Source of the DNA: CAIUPE01 sp046092445
GTDB lineage: Bacteria > Pseudomonadota > Alphaproteobacteria > Rhizobiales > Beijerinckiaceae
Length of the DNA stretch: 63,008 nt
Reading direction: 5' to 3'
NCBI GenBank assembly: GCA_046092445.1
Contig: JBJTDR010000028.1
Location: 1 to 63,008 of the forward strand
This document shows positions 43,001-51,795 of this stretch, in pieces; the stretch's first letter is position 1, and each line of letters opens with the position of its first letter. The notes below the pieces were generated by a model. It was not told where the DNA came from. It made no database searches and worked only from the letters and a program-made list of their open reading frames with translations. The translations under genes and the position numbers were made by a program.

Positions 43001-45202
43001 AAGTGTGTTATCGAGCTGTCCGTTCGCCATGCCCAACGTGGTTGAGAGCGATGATATATGGCCCGAGAGCGTATTCTCGATGGATTTCGAGCCGGTCTGA
43101 AGTGTCTCACCGATTGTGAGAGCACGTTGTGCCAGCGAATGGTTGATCTCGCCGTGGAAGTTTCCGAGGCGTTCCTGGATCTGCGTGAGCTGTTCCGCGA
43201 GACTGCGCTGGACGAAACTCGTGCCCGTATCGAAAACGGTATTGATCGCGGCGACACGCTCGTTCAACTGGGTATTGATCTGGGTTGACGTCCGATCAAG
43301 GGTCGTCTCCATAGCTCCAAGCTGCTGGGTCAGGCTGTCATTGATGAAATCCGTACCGTAGCGGAGGGTCTCACTCATAGCGTTGACGCGATCTGTCAAC
43401 GTATCGTCGATCAGGACGCGCAGATTGTCGAACCGCGAATCCAGAGCACCGATATGGCTCGCGAAGTTCGAATTGACGCTGGACGCACCCTCGCGCATCG
43501 TCGTCTCAATGGTTGCAAAGCGGCCTGTCAACTTTGTTTCGATATCCTCTACACTGCGGTTCATCGTTTCGACGAAGGAGCGCGTGCTGTCATCCATCAG
43601 GGCGTTCAGGCGTTCGGTCTGAGAGAAGAGCAATTCCTGTGTCTTTCGTGACAGATCGGATTGCCAGTTCTGCGCCTCCGACTGCATTTCGTTTCGCATC
43701 CGGTCGACGTTGTCCGACAGAATAGCGACCATGCTGCCTGTTGATTGGGTGAACATGTCCCGAGTTGAGGACAGACGATCGTCAAGGATCGAAGCGAAGC
43801 GGCTCGACGACTCGTCGATGCCGCGCTCAAGGTCGCTGGTGCGTGTCTCAAGCGTCCGGTAGAGGTCGCGCGCGGCGCCGTCGATTCGATCAACCAGTCC
43901 GTCGGCCTCTGCCATCAAGGTTGTGCTGATCCGGTTGATTCCGTCAGCAAGTCCCTCGTTCAGTGTGGCGCTTGTGGCGCGGATGGAGTTCGCGACGTCC
44001 GTGCCGCGTGCCGATATCTCGCCAATGACCGCAGAACCCGTCTGATTGAGTGCCGAGGTGACCGTCTGGGAGCTTTCGTTCAATACACGATTAATATGGT
44101 CGCTCGTATCATTCAGACGGAGGCTGATCTGTTGCTGGGTGTTCGAGAGCTGCGAAAGAAATTCCGAGCTGCGGGAACCCAGTTCGCTAATCACGCGCTC
44201 ACTCGACTGGTTGAATGCTGAGCTGATATGCTCCGCCTTGGCTCCGATCACGGTCGCCACCTGATGACCTGCATTATCGACGAGCGCTGCCATCGCGCGC
44301 GATGCGGCTTCGAGATCGCGGTTCAGCAGATCGTGCGATGTCGAGATCGAGATACGAATTTGGTCGGCGTTCGCTGAAATCGCCTCGCGTTGAAGCGCCA
44401 ATTCATCAATCAGGGCCCGAATGCGCACCTCGTTTTGCCCGTAAGCGCGCTCAAGTGTCGAAATTTCATTGTGAACGAGGGTCTCCAGCTCACTGGCGCG
44501 CGCAACGGCACGCTCGACACCGTCACCCATGGCGACGACTTCGCGCCGTATGGCCTGCGAGAGACTGACGACGGAATCGGCAGCGGCATCGGTGGGCTCT
44601 GCAAGTCGAAGAGCGACCTGAGTCATTGATCTCGCAATCATTCGCATTTCACCCGCCCGGGCCACAGCACTGGCGATACCGAACATAATCAAGGCAGGCA
44701 CGACAAGCGCCAGAGCGATTGCGGCCGTCATGACGGGCGACGTCGCACCCAGGGTCTCGACGATCAGGCCTCGATCGAAATCGAACTGATAGGACAAGAC
44801 GATGGCGACGAGAACGAGCCATGCAACCGATCCGACCAAAGCGTAAGAGTACGGTGCACGGGATTGTTGCGATTGCAACAATTGAAGAATTTCACCGACC
44901 GCGCGGCGATCATCATTTGCCGGCTGGCCAGGTGATGGCTTTTCATCGTCGGCCCTGTCCGCTGACGGAAGGGGCACGTCCTGCTGGAGGCGCGATGAGG
45001 GCGATCGTGCAAGGGGTGCCGGCCCGAAGGATCGGGAGAATTCCGCAGATGGCATGCGAGCTGCCCCCACCACGTTGTCCGGTGCAGAATTCCTCACAAC
45101 GTCCTCCAGATTCGAATCGCCGTGAATAGATTGTGTCAACGCTTCCTCAATCGCCGACAAGGCGGCTTCAGTGGGGTCGTTCACTTTCTTTTGCGTCGCC
45201 AT
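40088..45202 (-). CDS. Giant two-pass membrane protein with 22-residue repeats, Growth Pole Ring (GPR)-like
   Basis: 1704 aa. An acidic N-terminal tail is followed by two membrane helices (about 118-140 and 156-180), then roughly 1200 residues of almost uninterrupted amphipathic helix, a Pro-rich linker (about 1435-1590) and a folded C-terminal domain (about 1589-1704). From about 557 to 908 the helix is a regular series of 16 22-residue units with a recurrent L...(I/V)..(I/M)...(M/L)..G...I pattern, the same length as apolipoprotein A 22-mers; less regular units extend on both sides. The layout matches the Growth Pole Ring protein of Agrobacterium (apolipoprotein-like, needed for polar growth), and proteins of this kind in Hyphomicrobiales are often labelled kinesin-like. 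That identity is inferred from architecture. Single-gene unit, flanked by a shared terminator. Confidence 0.75.
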   Translation of the reverse strand: MATQKKVNDPTEAALSAIEEALTQSIHGDSNLEDVVRNSAPDNVVGAARMPSAEFSRSFGPAPLARSPSSRLQQDVPLPSADRADDEKPSPGQPANDDRRAVGEILQLLQSQQSRAPYSYALVGSVAWLVLVAIVLSYQFDFDRGLIVETLGATSPVMTAAIALALVVPALIMFGIASAVARAGEMRMIARSMTQVALRLAEPTDAAADSVVSLSQAIRREVVAMGDGVERAVARASELETLVHNEISTLERAYGQNEVRIRALIDELALQREAISANADQIRISISTSHDLLNRDLEAASRAMAALVDNAGHQVATVIGAKAEHISSAFNQSSERVISELGSRSSEFLSQLSNTQQQISLRLNDTSDHINRVLNESSQTVTSALNQTGSAVIGEISARGTDVANSIRATSATLNEGLADGINRISTTLMAEADGLVDRIDGAARDLYRTLETRTSDLERGIDESSSRFASILDDRLSSTRDMFTQSTGSMVAILSDNVDRMRNEMQSEAQNWQSDLSRKTQELLFSQTERLNALMDDSTRSFVETMNRSVEDIETKLTGRFATIETTMREGASSVNSNFASHIGALDSRFDNLRVLIDDTLTDRVNAMSETLRYGTDFINDSLTQQLGAMETTLDRTSTQINTQLNERVAAINTVFDTGTSFVQRSLAEQLTQIQERLGNFHGEINHSLAQRALTIGETLQTGSKSIENTLSGHISSLSTTLGMANGQLDNTLGARVDAITTTMERGANSIDLSLSRNVQAMQTTLETYSAGIDQTLGNSISAIDTTMRSGTSILGQNLNAHIGKIETAFEQSTTRIHDLLNSRLISFEDTIVISGGALSKQLGEQISLLEEAVIGRGGEISATISRNLDAFGQVFEGRGAELANRIDTKTDEFTASIETKLGQIAHLFSTEGGALADRLTEQARGAAEIVESKLNAIEERTRVKSEAVVDRIESTINEIDVRLDQRSRVLTESLGQKGADIANILSQGSYEVASAMESRTEELAEAIKNRAEAITLNLAIRAEELNEILGARANQIAGKLEGTVNSFEERVVNRLENVRTSLETRTGDITNVMESASGQITASFGNKLAEISELFDTKGVSVLHRLHDQGLSVAGLIANAGEEAAQAIAGTTAQIQSETLHSLGRLTESSRMVQSIVNSATETLAKLDEGLAARLLMLDSAGKNAAEQTKQSSTLLSQQIELLQQISETGLGETSALLGQLDERAKAVTAATREHTRLLEEATRSLGHVENQLTDGLRDRQASFETMTEMLSNRTRQIELLASSFADTINTALQSAEQRAERMRQFIDEATEATSVAIARQADLVEHGTATERDRTVALLQTVSQQALREMEDILGRLVSRFDETTSQVRLATARIADDVSTARDEIARGMTELPRETEAQASAMRRVVGDQIKALNELSALVVSSGRAADLSRATDRPIAPVTPVSRPVVAAPQVTSPLLRESGDSTLEKPPISPLPSFLSRPISPPPERAHSPLLAPRSTDPISEPRETEPVAQQRQTGGGWLSDLLDRASRDEDAKQIKQSTGTRERSEEAATFRSPPPVSAPSTPPASTKAPSMSMPLAAEPRALTNDPIGQLLVEIKLLVNPTAVGQLWDRFFAGETRVAARSLYTMFGERRFNEARQNYQRDVIFREAVDSYLSRFEQILSDATVNDSDESMIRKILTSEEGKVYTLLSHSAGRIE
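42479..43534 (-). repeat. Coding segment for 16 tandem 22-residue units
   Basis: Residues 557-908 of the giant protein break evenly into 22-residue blocks, for example those starting TLTDRVNAMSETL (601), SLTQQLGAMETTL (623), QLNERVAAINTVF (645), TLSGHISSLSTTL (711), TLGARVDAITTTM (733) and SLSRNVQAMQTTL (755). Each spans 66 bases, but the DNA has diverged so that the repeat shows mainly in protein. Confidence 0.85.
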
Positions 45203-45545
45203 CAGGGGTCTCTTTCTTTATGTTCTATATCAAGAAAAATTGTTAATTTATTGATACAAAACAATTTTATTTGAAAACCTTGCTGTCATTCATGCCGCAA
45301 TTAACCTATATTCGCCGCAATTTAACGACTTGGAAAGCATTTTGCTACCCTGCGTAGGCAGGAGATCAAAAACATCCTTAACGACGCAAACGGATGTTCG
45401 GCTTCCGGTGAGGGTCGAGAGTGAGGAGAACACTCTATTTGTCAGGAATAATCATCAGATCGTGCGCACTTGTCACTCGTCATAGTGTTCCTTTTAGTCT
45501 AGAAGGTCGTCCTGAAGTGTTAATCATTTAACGTTGGATGACCGA
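45203..45545. promoter_or_regulatory. Divergent AT-rich region between the GPR-like gene and ferredoxin
   Basis: About 340 bases, clearly AT-richer than the flanking genes, with several TTAA tetramers (45242, 45301, 45321, 45521 and others) but no pair at the CtrA spacing of seven. It should hold the promoters of both divergent units. No RNA gene was recognised. Confidence 0.45.
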
Positions 45546-45866
45546 ATGGCAAAGATTACGTTTATTGATTTTTCAGGCACTGTCCGCGATGTTCAGGCGG
45601 AGAATGGCTCGACTGTCATGGAAGCTGCAATCAAGAATGGCATCCCCGGAATAGAGGCGGAATGCGGCGGTGCGTGTGCGTGTGCGACGTGTCATGTCTA
45701 TATCGACGATGCGTGGACGGGGATCGTCGGGAAGCCAACGCCGATGGAAGAGGACATGCTTGATTTTGCGTATGATGTGCGACCCGTATCGCGCCTTTCA
45801 TGTCAGTTGCGGGTTTCCGATGTGCTGGACGGGCTGGTGCTTCGTACGCCGGAGCGGCAAGCCTGA
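45546..45866 (+). CDS. Adrenodoxin-type [2Fe-2S] ferredoxin
   Basis: 106 aa. Four Cys ligands in the ECGGACACATCHVYID region (C-x5-C-x2-C) and in RLSCQL near the C-terminus, as in adrenodoxin, FdxB and related ferredoxins; PMEEDMLDFA is typical too. ATG at 45546 chosen over a TTG four codons before. It precedes a ferredoxin reductase by 92 bases, so the pair likely forms an NADPH-to-ferredoxin electron chain. The final acceptor is not encoded nearby. Confidence 0.9.
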   Translation: MAKITFIDFSGTVRDVQAENGSTVMEAAIKNGIPGIEAECGGACACATCHVYIDDAWTGIVGKPTPMEEDMLDFAYDVRPVSRLSCQLRVSDVLDGLVLRTPERQA

Positions 45867-45958
45867 TCTGACGCGGGCATCAATTGCATCGGAATATTCA
45901 TGCGGTGTGTTGATCACGATGTTCGGAATGTGACCGTCATTATTGTCAGGAAATTTCA

Positions 45959-47002
45959 ATGAACGAGGTTATCAAGACAGATGCGTTGATTATCGGCGCG
46001 GGGCCAGTCGGTCTTTTTGCGGTGTTTGAATTGGGATTGCTCGATATTCGTGCGCATCTTGTCGATATTTTGCCGAAAATTGGCGGGCAATGTGCAGAAT
46101 TATATCCCGAGAAGCCGATTTACGATATTCCGGGCTTTCCGATGGTGACGGGCCAGGGGCTTGTCGACAATCTGATGAAGCAGATCGAGCCGTTTTCACC
46201 CCAATTTCATCTCTCGGAAATGGTAGACAGCGTGACGGCGATCGGGACGCCCGAGGCGCCGCTTTTTCGCGTCACAACGGATGCGGGTACGGAATTTGAA
46301 GCGAAAGTGATTGTTGTTGCAGCGGGGGGCGGATCGTTCCAGCCGAAGCGGCCGCCGATCCCGGGGATTGATACATATGAGGGAACGAGTGTCTTTTATG
46401 CCGTCCGCAAAATGGATCAGTTCCGTGGGCGTAGCATTTTGATTGTTGGCGGGGGGGATTCAGCGCTCGACTGGACGCTGAATTTACAGCCGATTGCAAA
46501 GCGGGTGACTCTCATGCATCGGCGGGATGATTTTCGGGCGGCGCCGCACAGTGTGGAGCAGATGCGCGGCCTCGTGGCTTCGGGCGCGATGGACCTGAAA
46601 ATCGGACAGGTGACAGGCCTTGAGGGGGAGGGCGGCAAGCTCTCTGCGGCCATTTGCCGTGACGCGCAGGATGCCGAGTTCCGCATTTCCTGCGACGCGA
46701 TGCTGCCGTTTTTCGGGTTGACGATGAAACTGGGCCCGATTGCGCATTGGGGGCTGAATTTGAATGAAAATCTGATCCCGGTGGATACGGAGAAATTCGA
46801 AACCTCGACACCGGGGATTTTCGCGATTGGCGATATCAACACCTATCCCGGGAAATTGAAGCTGATCCTCTCTGGCTTTCACGAGGCGGCGCTTGCAGCG
46901 CATCGCGCACACCGGTGTGTCCACCCGGACAAAAGGCTGACCTTCCAGTACACAACGTCATCCTCAAGCCTGCAGAAGAAGCTGGGTGTCGGAGCTGCTT
47001 GA
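45959..47002 (+). CDS. Thioredoxin-reductase-type ferredoxin-NADP(+) reductase
   Basis: FAD and NADPH-binding flavoprotein of 347 aa with GAGPVGLFAVFELGL (FAD), GGQCAELYPEKPIYDIPGFP, IVGGGDSALDWTLNL (NADPH) and the C-terminal GIFAIGDI. The CxxC of thioredoxin reductases is absent and the GGQCAELYP signature marks the YumC/PDR-type FNRs. It probably reduces the ferredoxin encoded just upstream. Confidence 0.9.
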   Translation: MNEVIKTDALIIGAGPVGLFAVFELGLLDIRAHLVDILPKIGGQCAELYPEKPIYDIPGFPMVTGQGLVDNLMKQIEPFSPQFHLSEMVDSVTAIGTPEAPLFRVTTDAGTEFEAKVIVVAAGGGSFQPKRPPIPGIDTYEGTSVFYAVRKMDQFRGRSILIVGGGDSALDWTLNLQPIAKRVTLMHRRDDFRAAPHSVEQMRGLVASGAMDLKIGQVTGLEGEGGKLSAAICRDAQDAEFRISCDAMLPFFGLTMKLGPIAHWGLNLNENLIPVDTEKFETSTPGIFAIGDINTYPGKLKLILSGFHEAALAAHRAHRCVHPDKRLTFQYTTSSSSLQKKLGVGAA

Positions 47003-47098
47003 GCGACCGAGCACAAAATGATCGAGATCAAGGAACTTGAGTCCCATCTTGGCATTAGATGATGGAGGGCGTCGTGCCCTGTGCCAAGGGAATGGATC

Positions 47099-47542
47099 AT
47101 GTTCAAATCGATTGTTGTGCCTGTTGATTTAGCCGAGATGGATGTCTCGAAACTTGCGATCGACAAGGCAGTTGCGCTAGCGGCGATGACATCGGCACCG
47201 CTGCATTTTGTTTATGTGCGTTCGATACTGCCTGTGACCTTCATGGAATATGTGCCGCCTTCATTTGACGAAGAGCAGCAGACGGATTGCGAGGAGAAAA
47301 TGAAAGCTTTGATCGCGTCGCTGCCGCTCTCCGACAAGAGCCGGGTAACGAGTGAAATCCGTATGGGATCGGTTTACAATGAAGTGTTGGCGGAAGTTGA
47401 AAAGCACAAGGCGGATCTGATTGTGATCGGTTCGCACCGGCCGGCGATGGCAACCTATCTGTTGGGGTCCAATGCGACGACGATTGTGCGTCACGCGCCG
47501 TGTTCTGTGATGGTTATCAGGCCGGAAGCGTCCAAAAAGTGA
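47099..47542 (+). CDS. Universal stress protein (UspA family)
   Basis: 147 aa, single Usp domain. IVVPVDLAEMD at the N-terminus and the ATP-site motif GSHRPAMATYLLGSNATTIVRHAPCSVMVIR (G-2x-G-9x-G-S/T-like) are clear. ATG at 47099 chosen. Such proteins modulate stress survival; which stress is not evident. Lies behind the ferredoxin reductase, possibly independently transcribed. Confidence 0.88.
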   Translation: MFKSIVVPVDLAEMDVSKLAIDKAVALAAMTSAPLHFVYVRSILPVTFMEYVPPSFDEEQQTDCEEKMKALIASLPLSDKSRVTSEIRMGSVYNEVLAEVEKHKADLIVIGSHRPAMATYLLGSNATTIVRHAPCSVMVIRPEASKK

Positions 47543-47564
47543 ACGCCAGTAACGCTGCATTCGC

Positions 47565-47837
47565 TTAGCGGCGGCGTTCCTCGATGACGGTATATTCGGC
47601 ATCGATCACGGATTTATCCGGATTGCTGGTAGCTGTGCGCAAAAGGCGCTTCAATCGCCAACGGAGGACAAGGCCTGCAATGATAACAATCGGGGTCAGG
47701 ACAACCAGAAGGATCGAGCCCAGAAACAGGAAGGTTGCCGCCATGATGCCGCCGATCAAAGCAATCAGCGTGTAAGTGAGGGCAGAAAGACCCGATCCAT
47801 TGCGGACCGAATTGAAATTTTGCAATCGGGGTTTCAT
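47565..47837 (-). CDS. Small membrane protein of unknown function
   Basis: About 90 aa from the ATG at 47837. Two adjacent hydrophobic helices (LSALTYTLIALIGGIMAATFLFLGSILLVVLTPIVIIAGLVL, together about residues 22-60) are followed by a basic stretch and a tail ending DAEYTVIEERRR. Small two-helix proteins with such acidic VIE-type tails are common in Hyphomicrobiales and uncharacterised. Confidence 0.65.
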   Translation of the reverse strand: MKPRLQNFNSVRNGSGLSALTYTLIALIGGIMAATFLFLGSILLVVLTPIVIIAGLVLRWRLKRLLRTATSNPDKSVIDAEYTVIEERRR

Positions 47838-47972
47838 TACGGCGGCTTTCAAAAAGGCGTGTTAGCAAACTATCTCCGCTGACATGGTGATCAATCCATC
47901 GGAATCAATACGCGGGGTCAATATTCGCTGATAATTCTTGCTGCTGCGCATATTGCTGTCTAGATTTTTATT

Positions 47973-48479
47973 ATGTTCAAACTCATTCTTCTTCGTCATG
48001 GCAAGGCGGTACCGCACGGATTGTTTCCCGATTTCGAGCGACCGCTCACCGAAAAAGGCAAGCAGGACAGTCTGAAAGCAGGAAAAATCTTGAACGAGGC
48101 AGGAATTTGCCCGGAAATTGCGCTTGTCTCACCGGCGCTGCGAACGCGCATGACGTGGAACGAGGCGCAACGGGAATTGCCGCTGACTCATGAAAATCTG
48201 GAATCGGCGCTTTATGAGGCGACTTCAGATCAGATTGTCGAGAGCGTTCGTAAACTCGACGATAAGGTGAGAAATATCTGCGTAGTGGGTCACAACCCCG
48301 CTTTGCAGGACCTGGCAGCGCGCCTCACCAAATCGAAGAAGGCGCGTCGGGATATTGAAAGCCATTTTCCACCGGGGAGTCTGATCGTGCTTGCGTTTGG
48401 CAAGGGCGGATCTGGCCGGTTTAATTTCGGGACCGGCAAAGTGGCTTTGTTCCGACGACCTGACGCGGATCATCGCTGA
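47973..48479 (+). CDS. SixA-type histidine phosphatase
   Basis: Histidine phosphatase superfamily protein (168 aa). LILLRHGKA holds the catalytic RHG, LTEKGKQDSLKAGKIL follows, and CVVGHNPALQDLAARL contains the second His. The length fits the SixA group, which dephosphorylates His-containing phosphotransfer proteins. A substrate cannot be named. Lies just before the flgE promoter. Confidence 0.85.
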   Translation: MFKLILLRHGKAVPHGLFPDFERPLTEKGKQDSLKAGKILNEAGICPEIALVSPALRTRMTWNEAQRELPLTHENLESALYEATSDQIVESVRKLDDKVRNICVVGHNPALQDLAARLTKSKKARRDIESHFPPGSLIVLAFGKGGSGRFNFGTGKVALFRRPDADHR

Positions 48480-48482
48480 TCA

Positions 48483-48520
48483 CGGCATTTTTTGCCGGAT
48501 TACATGTCATTTTTTGCCGG
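48483..48520. promoter_or_regulatory. Enhancer-like palindromes upstream of flgE
   Basis: CGGCATTTTTTGCCGG at 48483-48498 is an inverted repeat and TTGCCGG recurs at 48514-48520 followed by AAAATT. Similar elements are found at 58301-58313 and 55601-55614. They lie 50-90 bases before the sigma-54 promoter of flgE, as expected of binding sites for an activator such as FlbD. Confidence 0.55.
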
Positions 48521-48569
48521 AAAATTGGGGTTTGTGGCGCCACTCTACTGAAATTGTTCAGTAATTTTC

Positions 48570-48585
48570 GGGCATGCGAATTGCT
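48570..48585 (+). promoter_or_regulatory. Sigma-54 promoter of flgE
   Basis: GGGCATGCGAATTGCT: GG (-24) and GC (-12) with the required 10-bp spacing and TTGC at the -12 box. It lies 54 bases before the flgE start. Confidence 0.75.
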
Positions 48586-48638
48586 TATTCTCCACGAGTT
48601 TAACTTCGGCGTTGATTTTGGCAAAGGGAACAAATCCA

Positions 48639-49931
48639 ATGGGTATATTTTCTGCGATGACAACTGCGATTTCCGGACTGAACGCTCAGGCATTTGCACT
48701 CATGAATATTTCGGGAAATATTGCCAATTCGCAGACTCTGGGGTTCAAACGGAATGACACGAACTTCACGGATCTTGTGCCTGACTATGGCGGGCCTCGA
48801 CAGGTATCGGGATCGGTTGCGGCTTCGAATAAGCAAACAATCAGCCTCGCTGGCGATTTCATCTCGACCTCATTTGGAACGGACGTCGCTCTGCAGGGAG
48901 GCGGATATTTCGTTATCAAGAGAAGAGAGCTAACACAGAACGGGCAGGCCGTGTTTTCTGACGGTAATCTTTACACGCGCCGCGGTGATTTTCGGAAAGA
49001 TAAGGATAATTTTCTTGTTAATGGGGCTGGCTATTATCTGACCGGTTATGAACTTGATCCGCAGACCGGTAATCGGGTCAGTGATGTGCTGACCGAAATT
49101 CAGGTCCCGAACGGACTACTTCCGGCACGCGCGACAGCAAATGTGATTTACAAGGGTAACCTGCCGACACAACCCACGAGCGGGATCAAGACGGCAGTGC
49201 CAGCTGGCGGAACAATCACCGCAGCAAACGAGGCCGTTTTTCTGACTGAAACAATCGCGGGTGGATCATTGACAGTGTATGATCAGCAGGGGTCATCGAA
49301 GACGTTGCAGATCCGCTGGGGAAAGACGGCGGCAAATACGTGGGATGCTTATTATTTAAGTGACAGCACCGCAACCGGAGCTCAGCCAAAATGGACAAGT
49401 CTCGGAAATTTTGCGAGTTTCGATACCAATGGTAACCTGACGACGCCGACGCCTGCGACGGTGAACCTCACAATCAACGCAACGCCGTTCAACAATGTGT
49501 CGATCGACCTAACAGGAATGACCCAGTTCGGCGACACAAGCGGATTATTCAAAGCAACGCAGTTTTCGCAGGATGGATACACGACCGGTACCCCGACCGG
49601 ACTGACGATCGCTAAATCGGGCCATATTTTCCAGTCCTACACTAACGGAGAGTCCATTCCCATTGCCGAGATTGCAATCGCGAATTTCAACGGCGACGAT
49701 GCCCTGAACCGGGTTGACGGCGGCGCTTTCGAAGAGACGGCAAATTCTGGCATTCCGCTCTTTGGTCTGGGTGGTGCCTCGATATTGTCCTCGGGGCTCG
49801 AAGCATCGAACGTCGATATTGCTGACGAATTCACGAAGCTGATCACGACGCAACAGGCATACTCGGCCAATACCAAGGTAATCACGACATCTCAGGATCT
49901 GATGACGACAACAATCAACATGGTCCGGTGA
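48639..49931 (+). CDS. flgE: Flagellar hook protein FlgE
   Basis: Hook subunit, 430 aa. Starts MGIFSAMTTAISGLNAQAF with the NISGNIANSQTLGFKRNDT rod-like D0 helix; middle part has TQNGQAVF..GDFRKD-type repeats and the C-terminus QQAYSANTKVITTSQDLM is typical of axial proteins. The ATG at 48639 was chosen over 48612. It has a sigma-54 promoter and is followed by flgK and flgL, the two junction proteins. Confidence 0.92.
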   Translation: MGIFSAMTTAISGLNAQAFALMNISGNIANSQTLGFKRNDTNFTDLVPDYGGPRQVSGSVAASNKQTISLAGDFISTSFGTDVALQGGGYFVIKRRELTQNGQAVFSDGNLYTRRGDFRKDKDNFLVNGAGYYLTGYELDPQTGNRVSDVLTEIQVPNGLLPARATANVIYKGNLPTQPTSGIKTAVPAGGTITAANEAVFLTETIAGGSLTVYDQQGSSKTLQIRWGKTAANTWDAYYLSDSTATGAQPKWTSLGNFASFDTNGNLTTPTPATVNLTINATPFNNVSIDLTGMTQFGDTSGLFKATQFSQDGYTTGTPTGLTIAKSGHIFQSYTNGESIPIAEIAIANFNGDDALNRVDGGAFEETANSGIPLFGLGGASILSSGLEASNVDIADEFTKLITTQQAYSANTKVITTSQDLMTTTINMVR

Positions 49932-49956
49932 TATCTGACCAGACGGAGTAATAGTC

Positions 49957-51795
49957 ATGGGACTTTTTTCAACGCTCAACACGTCGTTTCTCGGGTTGAA
50001 TATCACCCAGAAGCAGATGGCGATCGTTTCACAGAACATTGCCGGGGCCAATTCCGCAGGATATGTGAAGCGCCGACTGCTTTCCGAAGACATTGCAGGG
50101 CCGGGTGGCGGCGTCGTGTCTAAAGGCGTGCAGCGACTGCTCGACGCGTATGTTCAAAAGCAGCTTTGGACGGAGACTGGCGGCGCAGGTTATGCCAACA
50201 GCCAACAAAGTTACAGTAGCCAGCTCACCAAGCTATTCGGCGTGCCCGGGGCCACTACGGGCCTGGCGGGACAGTTTGACACGTTCAAGCAGAAACTTGC
50301 ATTGCTGCAGGCAAGTCCGGCGTCTGCGGCGTTACGAAGCGATGTGATTTCATCGGCCAAGATGATCGCAAACAAGATTGGCACCATATCTGATGGCATC
50401 AAGAATTTACGACAGGCCACCGAAGACGGCCTGCTTGATTCGGTGAGTGTTGCGAATGCCGCAATCGCCGACATCGCCGCTCTGAACCAGCAGCTCAGTG
50501 CAGGTCAGAACGATCCGTCACTTCTCGATAACCGCGACCGAGCGATCCGCAGTCTCGCCGAGGTCATGGATGTGAACGTGACCGAGCTTGGTAATGGCCG
50601 GGTTTCGATTTCAACGAAGAGCGGCCTCCTTCTTGTCGATACCGATCAGGCGGCGACGCTATCGTTTGATGCGAAGGCGAATATTGGGCCGGAAAATATC
50701 TACAGCCCCGATCCTGCGAAGCGGGGTGTCGGAACCATCATGCTGACCTATCCCGGAGGACAGAACATTGATCTCATTGCAGCCAATGCGATCCGCAGCG
50801 GCGAGATTGCCGGCCTGATCGAGTTGCGTGACAAGACCCTTGTCGAGGCGCAGATGCAGATTGACGATTTTGCCGCAGCATTTTCATCTGCATTGTCGGA
50901 TCGTGCGGTATCCAGTGCGGTTGTTGGAGGCGGCACGGAGATTGATCTTACGGGGTTGCAGGCTGGCAACAAGGTCCGGCTTACCTATGTCGATACGGGC
51001 GGCGTAACCCGGAAGGTCACGATCATCCGGGTCGATGATACAACAAAGCTGCCGCTCGATAATTCTGCAACGCCCGAGACGGATGACGAGGTTCTCGGTG
51101 TCAGCTTTTCAGGGGGGCTGACAAATGCAATAGCCGCCATTCAAACCGGATTGAACGGGATTGGTCCGGGTCTCACAGCTTCGGCGGTCGGAACGCCACC
51201 GAATACTCTGCGACTGGTTCCCGCGGTGCCTGCGAGCGTTTCGTCGCTGACGGCGTTGATTACCAATACGGGCCTTGCAGGCCCGGGCGGAGAATTGCCA
51301 CTGTTTGTTGATTCGGGCGCGAATTTTGCTCCATTCACGGATTCCCTAGACGGAAAGACGCAGCGGATCGGGTTTGCATCCCGCATGCTTGTCAACCCGG
51401 CGCTTGAGGCTGATCCCTCGAAACTCGTTGTTTATCAAACGCCCCCGAACCCGGACTCTGACCCAACCCGACCGACAACACTCATCAATAATCTCAACCA
51501 ACGGAAATTTCTGATGAGTGTCGGGTCCGGAGTAGGTTCTTCCGAGCTTACAGTTCAATCGGCGCTGACGCAGATCGTTCAGTCTCAGGCATTGCAGGCG
51601 AGCCAGAAATCGAGCTTGCAGGAAGGTCAGAAGGTCGTATTAGATACGATCGAAACGAAATATTTATCTGTTTCCGGTGTGAATACGGACCAGGAGCTGG
51701 CCAGCCTCACGCAATTGCAGAGTGCCTATGCTGCGAATGCGCGCGTGCTTGCGGCCGTACGTGAAATGTTGTCGGCCTTGTTCGGAGCGGTGTGA
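49957..51795 (+). CDS. flgK: Flagellar hook-associated protein 1 FlgK
   Basis: Junction protein at the hook end (612 aa). The N-terminus GLFSTLNTSFLGLNITQKQMAIVSQNIAGANSAGYVKR-like (rod signature NIAGANSAGYVKR) and C-terminus ELASLTQLQSAYAANARVLAAVREM match FlgK. It overlaps flgL by one to four bases. Confidence 0.92.
   Translation: MGLFSTLNTSFLGLNITQKQMAIVSQNIAGANSAGYVKRRLLSEDIAGPGGGVVSKGVQRLLDAYVQKQLWTETGGAGYANSQQSYSSQLTKLFGVPGATTGLAGQFDTFKQKLALLQASPASAALRSDVISSAKMIANKIGTISDGIKNLRQATEDGLLDSVSVANAAIADIAALNQQLSAGQNDPSLLDNRDRAIRSLAEVMDVNVTELGNGRVSISTKSGLLLVDTDQAATLSFDAKANIGPENIYSPDPAKRGVGTIMLTYPGGQNIDLIAANAIRSGEIAGLIELRDKTLVEAQMQIDDFAAAFSSALSDRAVSSAVVGGGTEIDLTGLQAGNKVRLTYVDTGGVTRKVTIIRVDDTTKLPLDNSATPETDDEVLGVSFSGGLTNAIAAIQTGLNGIGPGLTASAVGTPPNTLRLVPAVPASVSSLTALITNTGLAGPGGELPLFVDSGANFAPFTDSLDGKTQRIGFASRMLVNPALEADPSKLVVYQTPPNPDSDPTRPTTLINNLNQRKFLMSVGSGVGSSELTVQSALTQIVQSQALQASQKSSLQEGQKVVLDTIETKYLSVSGVNTDQELASLTQLQSAYAANARVLAAVREMLSALFGAV

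Noticed and set aside
40380..45129. Many plus-strand frames opposite the giant gene
   Set aside because: They follow from the repetitive, GC-biased codon use of the 1704-residue gene on the other strand.
45242..45255. CtrA box upstream of the GPR-like gene
   Set aside because: TTAA tetramers are present but none is paired at the seven-base spacing.
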